Positions 60,005-64,000 of a DNA stretch of 64,000 nt are shown here, piece by piece (position 1 is the first letter of the stretch; each line of letters opens with the position of its first letter). Both the position numbers and the translations under genes were made by a program. Below the pieces are notes generated by a model. The model was given only the letters and a program-made list of their open reading frames with translations. It did no database searches and had not been told where the DNA came from. Origin of the DNA: Halorientalis litorea (GTDB lineage Archaea; Halobacteriota; Halobacteria; Halobacteriales; Haloarculaceae); assembly GCF_023028225.1 (NCBI RefSeq), contig NZ_CP095482.1, positions 1,302,001 through 1,366,000 on the forward strand, in the 5' to 3' direction.

Positions 60005-60517
60005 ATGGAGACGCGCGTCGCCCGGGTGACCGTTCGTGCCACGGTCCTGTTGGCCGTGACGGCGGTGGTCGCCGTCGTCACCGGCCTGCCGTTCGTCTTC
60101 CCCAGTCTCGGGCCGTCGGCGTACGCGCTCGCCACCGCACGCGAGCGGGCAGTCGTCACGCCGGACGTGGTCCTCGGCGGGCACGCCATCGTGGTCGTCG
60201 CCGGCCTGCTCGCGTATCACGCGCTGGCACCGGGACTGACCGTCACTGCGGACCTCGGGGCGTTCTCGGTGCCGACGGCTCGCCTCGGGGCCAGCGGGGT
60301 GGTGTCAGTGGGGCTGACCACCGCCGGGATGCTCGTCACCGACCGAGTCCACCCACCGGCGTGTGCGACGACGCTCATCGTCGCGCTCGGCATCCTCCCG
60401 ACGGTCCGTGAGAGCGTGGTCGTCCTCGTCGCCGTCGCCTGTCTCCTCGCGGCCGACGCCGCGACGACCGCACTCGCCGCCCGGGTGACGATGCTTACAA
60501 ACCGGATGGCGGCGTAG
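60005..60517 (+). CDS. HPP-family membrane protein
   Basis: The 170-residue protein has four to five spans and the HPP motif in ATERVHPP-like DRVHPPACATTLIVALGI, with LPFVFPSLGPSAYALAT upstream, diagnostic for the HPP family. Related plant and cyanobacterial proteins transport nitrite into plastids or cells, so anion transport is possible. It lies 95 nt after the rhodanese gene in the same direction. Confidence 0.88.
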   Translation: METRVARVTVRATVLLAVTAVVAVVTGLPFVFPSLGPSAYALATARERAVVTPDVVLGGHAIVVVAGLLAYHALAPGLTVTADLGAFSVPTARLGASGVVSVGLTTAGMLVTDRVHPPACATTLIVALGILPTVRESVVVLVAVACLLAADAATTALAARVTMLTNRMAA

Positions 60518-60525
60518 CACAGTGT

Positions 60526-61146
60526 ATGGACGCAGACGAGTTCCTCGACACCGTCCGGACCGACCGACAGACCGAACTCTCACGCCTCGGTGCCTCGAAG
60601 TCGCTGTACGCCGACACCGGCGGCGACATGGACGAGAATTCGGTGCTGGCGGCCGTGGCCGACAGTTTCCACCACGCCGCCGAGACGTTCGAGACGTGGG
60701 CCGACGAGGAGAGCGACGACGCGAGCGAGACGTTCGCGGACGCTGCCGACCTCGCGGGCGAGCAGTACGGCGTCCTCGCGGGCGAACTCGGCGACCACGA
60801 CCCCGGCGAACCGCCGGCCATCCAGACGTACCTCCGGGACCTCGATACGACCGTCGAACGCCTCGCTGGGTACGTCGGCTGGGCACTCGTCACCGAGAAG
60901 AAGGTCGGACAGGCGGTCGGCTTCTTCGTCGGACAGGCCAGCCCACAGACAGCGAGCACCCTCCGTGACGTTCGTGATACCGTCGAAGGCACACTCGACG
61001 AGGGTGCGGCGGCAGTCGCCGCCCACGCGGACGGCGAGCGTTCCGACTTGGCGACGGACGCCGGGAGCGGTGCGGTCGGGGCGGCCTACGACGAGTACTT
61101 CGAGACGCTCGAATCGCTGGGCGTGAACCCCAAGCCCGTCTGCTGA
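60526..61146 (+). CDS. Rubrerythrin-like helical protein
   Basis: The 206-residue protein is all-helical and starts MDADEFLDTVRTDRQTELSRLGASKSLYADTGGDMDENSVLAAVADSFHHAAETFETWADEE. The E...H pattern (AVADSFHHAAETFETW) and layout resemble haloarchaeal proteins annotated as rubrerythrin-related, but a full set of E-x-x-H diiron ligands is not obvious, so it may not bind iron. It starts 8 nt after the HPP gene, so the two are probably co-transcribed. Confidence 0.7.
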   Translation: MDADEFLDTVRTDRQTELSRLGASKSLYADTGGDMDENSVLAAVADSFHHAAETFETWADEESDDASETFADAADLAGEQYGVLAGELGDHDPGEPPAIQTYLRDLDTTVERLAGYVGWALVTEKKVGQAVGFFVGQASPQTASTLRDVRDTVEGTLDEGAAAVAAHADGERSDLATDAGSGAVGAAYDEYFETLESLGVNPKPVC

Positions 61147-61221
61147 GCTGTCGGCTCGGGCGGGAGCGGCACCACGCCAGCCCTGCGGCTACCGACGTGT
61201 GGCGCGGCCGTCGGACTCTGC

Positions 61222-61434
61222 TCACTCCTCGCTCGTCGTGTCGATGCCGAGCAGGGCGTTGCCGCCACAGAAACACGTCGTCGCGTTGAACCCGAACGCG
61301 AGGGCACCGACGGTGGCGAGTAGCCCCGTCGTCCGCTTCTCCTCCCGGAGCGCGCCGACTGCGACGACTGTCAGGACGACTGCGAGCAGTGCGCGGCCGA
61401 TGCGGTCGATGCCGCCGACGTTCTTCGAGACCAT
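61222..61434 (-). CDS. DUF2892 membrane protein (YgaP-like inner-membrane domain)
   Basis: The 70-residue protein starts KNVGGIDRIGRALLAVVLTVVAVGALREE, the DUF2892 signature, with two spans and a Cys pair CFCGGNALLG near residues 54-57. In bacteria this domain is often fused to rhodanese (YgaP); here it is a separate gene 1.3 kb from a rhodanese gene. Stops 75 nt after the rubrerythrin-like gene (convergent). Confidence 0.88.
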   Translation of the reverse strand: MVSKNVGGIDRIGRALLAVVLTVVAVGALREEKRTTGLLATVGALAFGFNATTCFCGGNALLGIDTTSEE

Positions 61435-61465
61435 ACGACCGTTTGGGCGCGTTCTGTCTTAGTTC

Positions 61466-62479
61466 TCAGGGCACGAGGACCGCCCGACGCTCGATGTCAC
61501 CGTGTTCGAGGCGGTCGTAGGCGTCGGCCACCTCGTCGAAGCCGACGCGCTCGATACCCGTATCGAGGCGGCCGTCGCGAGCGAGGTCCAACACGTCCCG
61601 GAGTTCGTTGATGCTCCCCCAGAAGACGTTGGTAGCGGTGAGTTCGCTCCCGAACAGCGGGTTGAACGAGAGTTCGAAGGAGCCGCCGCCGATGCCGACG
61701 ATGTAGAGGTGGCCGCCGGTCCCGAGGACGTTCCCACAGGCCTGTAGCGTCTCGTCTTTGCCAACGAAGTCGATTGCGACGGCCGCACCGCCGCCGTCGC
61801 TCTCGCTGCGGACCACGCTCGGGAGGCGTTGGGTGGTCGTGTTCACCGTCACGTCCGCGCCCAGTTCGGCCGCGAGTTCGAGTTTCCGGTCGTCCACGTC
61901 GGCGGCGATGACCGTCGCACCCGTCATCGCCGCGAACTGGACGCCGTACTGTCCGAGGCCGCCGACGCCGACGATGACGACGGTATCGGCCGGGTGGATG
62001 TGCTCGCGGGCGCGACGCACCGCCCGGTAGGGCGTGAGTGCAGCGTCGGTCAGCGGCACGGCCGCCACCGGGTCCAACTCGGGGATGGGCAGGACGTACC
62101 GCGGGTCGGGCACCAGCAGGTACTCGGCGAGGCCGCCGTCGGTACCGATGCCCTGCCACGACATGAGGTTACAGAGTTGGTCCTCGCCGCGGGTGCAGAC
62201 CCGGCAGTGGCCACAGCCCCACCCGCCGAAGACGGCGACGTCCGTCCCGGGTCCGACGTGGTCGACGCCCGCGCCCGTCTCGACCACCGTCCCGGTCGTC
62301 TCGTGGCCGAGCGTCTGTGGCGGCGTGAGTGGTAAGTCGCCGTCCATGATGTGCAGGTCGGAGTGACAGAGCCCACAGGCCGCAACCTCAACCAGCAGTT
62401 CGCCCGGCCCGGGGTCCGGGCGGGCGACCGTCTCGACCCGCAATCCCTCTCCGGGGCCGTGAAAACGAACGGCCTGCAT
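61466..62479 (-). CDS. Zinc-dependent medium-chain alcohol dehydrogenase
   Basis: The 337-residue protein has the catalytic-zinc region ACGLCHSDLHIMDGDLPLTPPQTLGHETTGTVVE (Cys and His ligands), the structural-zinc loop WGCGHCRVCTRGEDQLC, and the Rossmann motif VVIVGVGGLGQYGVQFAAMTGATVIAADVDDRKLELAAELGAD; the Asp after the third strand favours NAD over NADP. It would oxidise or reduce an alcohol/aldehyde. Monocistronic. Confidence 0.94.
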   Translation of the reverse strand: MQAVRFHGPGEGLRVETVARPDPGPGELLVEVAACGLCHSDLHIMDGDLPLTPPQTLGHETTGTVVETGAGVDHVGPGTDVAVFGGWGCGHCRVCTRGEDQLCNLMSWQGIGTDGGLAEYLLVPDPRYVLPIPELDPVAAVPLTDAALTPYRAVRRAREHIHPADTVVIVGVGGLGQYGVQFAAMTGATVIAADVDDRKLELAAELGADVTVNTTTQRLPSVVRSESDGGGAAVAIDFVGKDETLQACGNVLGTGGHLYIVGIGGGSFELSFNPLFGSELTATNVFWGSINELRDVLDLARDGRLDTGIERVGFDEVADAYDRLEHGDIERRAVLVP

Positions 62480-62609
62480 CAGCGGTTCCCTCCGAGTGGC
62501 ACCGAGTCGATAGCGAGTGACATAGCCGCGCCGTTAGGAGTGGGGCCACAATTGCCTTGCCCCGTTCTGTCGCGGTCATTTTTTGGTCCCCGGGGGCGTT
62601 GGCCCGCCA

Positions 62610-63188
62610 ATGACCGTCGGCGAGGTGGCCCGCGAGGCCTACCGGGAAGCACTCCCGGTGTTGCTGGTCAGTGCCGTTGGTGGCCTGTTCGCGGGCGTCG
62701 TCCTCGGCGGGATGGAGGCGGAACTCACCGCCGTTCCCGGTCTCCTCTTGCTCGTTCCGGCCCTGCTGGCCACGCGCGGGAACGTCTACGGGTCGCTGGG
62801 CGCGCGCCTCGGGTCGGCACTCCATCAGGGGTTGATAGAGCCACGCTTTACCGGAGGTAACGAGCGACTCCGGGGGGCAGTCGCCGCCGCGATGGCGAAC
62901 GGCGTCCTCGTCAGTCTCTTCGCGGCCGTCGCCGGGTTCACCCTCCTGTTCGTCCTCGCGCGGCCGGTCGCACCGCTCGGAACGCTCGTCGCCATCGCCG
63001 TCGTCGCCGGGTTCCTCTCGGGGTTCGTGCTGACGGCGGCCGTCGTCGGGGTGGTGTTCGTCGGGTACCGACGGGGCATCAACCCGGATACGCTGGCCGG
63101 ACCAGTCGTCACCACGACGGGCGACGTAGTGGGTATCGCCATGTTACTGCTCGCTACGCGGTTCGTCCTCCTGTTGGGTGGCGTGTAG
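62610..63188 (+). CDS. MgtE-like divalent cation transporter half 1
   Basis: The 192-residue membrane protein corresponds to the membrane domain of MgtE/SLC41 only: REALPVLLVSAVGGLFAGVVLGGME, LLLVPALLATRGNVYGSLGARLGSALHQG, and the signature GPVVTTTGDVVGIAMLLLATRFV, which carries the pore Asp. There is no N-domain and no CBS pair, which gate bacterial MgtE. Its TAG stop directly abuts the ATG of the second half. Confidence 0.88.
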   Translation: MTVGEVAREAYREALPVLLVSAVGGLFAGVVLGGMEAELTAVPGLLLLVPALLATRGNVYGSLGARLGSALHQGLIEPRFTGGNERLRGAVAAAMANGVLVSLFAAVAGFTLLFVLARPVAPLGTLVAIAVVAGFLSGFVLTAAVVGVVFVGYRRGINPDTLAGPVVTTTGDVVGIAMLLLATRFVLLLGGV

Positions 63189-63746
63189 ATGGAGTCGCGC
63201 TGGCATCCGTGGCACATCATGCGCACGATGCTCCCCGTGCTGCTGGTGCTGACCGTCATCGAGCTCGGGAGCGGCCTCGTCCTCGACAGTTTCGAGGCGA
63301 CGCTACTTCGCTACCCGTCGCTGCTGGTCCTCGTGCCGGTCACCATCGGGATGGCGGGGAACCTCGGGAGCATCCTCGCGGCCCGTCTCTCGACGGTGGT
63401 CCACCTCGGCCTGCTCTCTTTCGAACCCGACGACGAGTTGCTGGTCGGGAACGCCGTGGCGACGGTGGCGTTGGCCGTCACACTCTTTCCCGTCGTCGGG
63501 GCCGGTGCGTGGCTGATTCAGACGGTCGTGGGTGGAACGGCACTCCCGCTCCACGCCGTCGTCGCCGTCGCGCTCGCCAGCGGTGCGGTACTCGCGCTGT
63601 TGGCCGTCGTCGTGACGCTGACGGCGACGTACGCCGCCTATCGGTTCGGCTTGGACCCGGACGACGTGGTGATACCGGTGGTCACGAACGTCTGTGACGT
63701 GCTGGGCGTGGTCGTCCTCGTCCTCGTGGTCCGCCTGCTGATTTAG
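63189..63746 (+). CDS. MgtE-like divalent cation transporter half 2
   Basis: The 185-residue membrane protein is a paralog of the preceding gene product: LPVLLVLTVIELGSGLVLDSFEATLLRYPSLLVLVPVTIGMAGNLGSILAARLSTVVHLG and PVVTNVCDVLGVVVLVLVV. In the signature loop the usual Gly before Asp is Cys here. The two halves probably form a heterodimer like the two repeats of eukaryotic SLC41A. It starts at the base following the stop of half 1; its stop overlaps the stop of the convergent kinase gene by 4 nt. Confidence 0.88.
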   Translation: MESRWHPWHIMRTMLPVLLVLTVIELGSGLVLDSFEATLLRYPSLLVLVPVTIGMAGNLGSILAARLSTVVHLGLLSFEPDDELLVGNAVATVALAVTLFPVVGAGAWLIQTVVGGTALPLHAVVAVALASGAVLALLAVVVTLTATYAAYRFGLDPDDVVIPVVTNVCDVLGVVVLVLVVRLLI

Positions 63747-64000
63747 GCCGACGGGAATCGGAGGACGACTTCGCCGCCGTCGTCGCCGCCGCGGAACTGT
63801 ACGTCGCCGCCGGAAGCGGTGACGACCCAGTTGACGAGCCAGAGACCGATACCGGTCGCGTGTTGCAGTTTCGTCTCACGGCCGGCCGTCAGCACGTCCC
63901 GAACGTTGTCGGGAATGCCGGGTCCGTCGTCGGCGACGCTGAGGTAAACCCGGTCACCACCCCGGGTGACTCGGACCTTGACCGTGTCGCTGTCGGTGTG
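63743..64000 (-). CDS. Histidine kinase C-terminal fragment (5' part beyond the window)
   Basis: The last 85 codons of a minus-strand gene run off the window edge. The fragment contains the HATPase catalytic motifs: YLSVADDGPGIPDN (G1 box), HATGIGLWLVNWVVTASGGDVQFRG (G2 box) and the terminal strand GEVVLRFPSA. It is therefore the ATP-binding end of a sensor histidine kinase; input domains cannot be seen. Stop codon TAA at 63743-63745 overlaps the MgtE-like gene stop. Confidence 0.93.
   Translation of the reverse strand, partial: HTDSDTVKVRVTRGGDRVYLSVADDGPGIPDNVRDVLTAGRETKLQHATGIGLWLVNWVVTASGGDVQFRGGDDGGEVVLRFPSA

Noticed and set aside
59657-60517. Longer start for the HPP protein
   Set aside because: The upstream part overlaps the rhodanese gene out of frame and is Arg-rich; the ATG at 60005 gives a normal membrane protein start.

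Overview
The window is a stretch of haloarchaeal (class Halobacteria) main chromosome. Base composition is very GC-rich, proteins are strongly acidic (Asp/Glu-rich), and promoters are short AT-rich TATA elements about 25-35 nt before the start codon, usually without a ribosome binding site. The gene content is archaeal: A-type ATP synthase, aRF1, aIF6, L31e, L39e, LX/L18a, prefoldin, SRP54/FtsY, TiaS, Taw1, CarS, a CTP-dependent riboflavin kinase and archaeal MinD. There is no phage, plasmid, transposase, CRISPR or toxin signature; it is essentially a housekeeping region with some informative oddities.

Layout. 0-8 kb: the A-type ATP synthase operon I(partial)-K-E-C-F-A-B-D, then a small zinc-finger protein. 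8.4-13.3 kb: aRF1 (minus), a MinD-like ATPase with an acidic tail, an unlisted 41-residue membrane peptide, arginyl-tRNA synthetase and a haloarchaea-specific protein. 13.6-18.9 kb: Taw1, a DJ-1/PfpI protein, the ribK-ribB pair, a 0.57-kb non-coding stretch, ilvE, a DUF502 membrane protein. 18.9-24.6 kb: proline dehydrogenase, CarS, the tetrapyrrole run hemC-SUMT-hemD, and a RecJ-like DHH phosphoesterase. 24.9-33.1 kb: small redox/metabolic genes (DUF2249, MOSC, two crotonase-fold enzymes, NifU-like protein, sulfatase-like enzyme plus flippase-like membrane protein, pyrE, glutaredoxin-like, CBS protein). 33.1-38.8 kb: HTH regulator, TiaS, and the rpl18a-pfdA-ftsY-srp54 operon. 39.3-47.9 kb: M29 aminopeptidase, a membrane-tethered HTH protein, a phosphoesterase, a CDF-type transporter, a lipoprotein, an XPD-like helicase, a 2H phosphoesterase, tRNA-Arg(UCU), a MOSC protein. 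47.9-50.7 kb: the rpl39e-rpl31e-aIF6 operon and a ZIP transporter. 50.7-64 kb: ThpR, a TPR protein and DUF424, an enolase-superfamily enzyme, thioesterase, SufS, methyltransferase, AI-2E-type permease, two divergent rhodaneses, HPP protein, rubrerythrin-like protein, DUF2892, zinc alcohol dehydrogenase, a two-gene MgtE-like transporter, and the end of a histidine kinase.

Non-coding signals are the most unusual part. (1) A bipartite motif, RATAAAYC-N6-CGCGATAC(AGAAC), occurs five times between 16.8 and 28.2 kb, always between genes. (2) A chain of six hairpins lies between rpl39e and the ZIP gene (49104-49314), four of them perfect 9-12-bp stems with 2-4-nt loops. (3) A 50-nt repeat occurs in opposite orientation at 49273 and 55454, with partial relatives at 47259 and 38998. 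(4) A perfect 49-bp direct repeat lies at 39163/39231. The last three all lie in intergenic DNA around the two halves of the ribosomal/SRP cluster, which is contiguous in many archaea but here is separated by about 9 kb.
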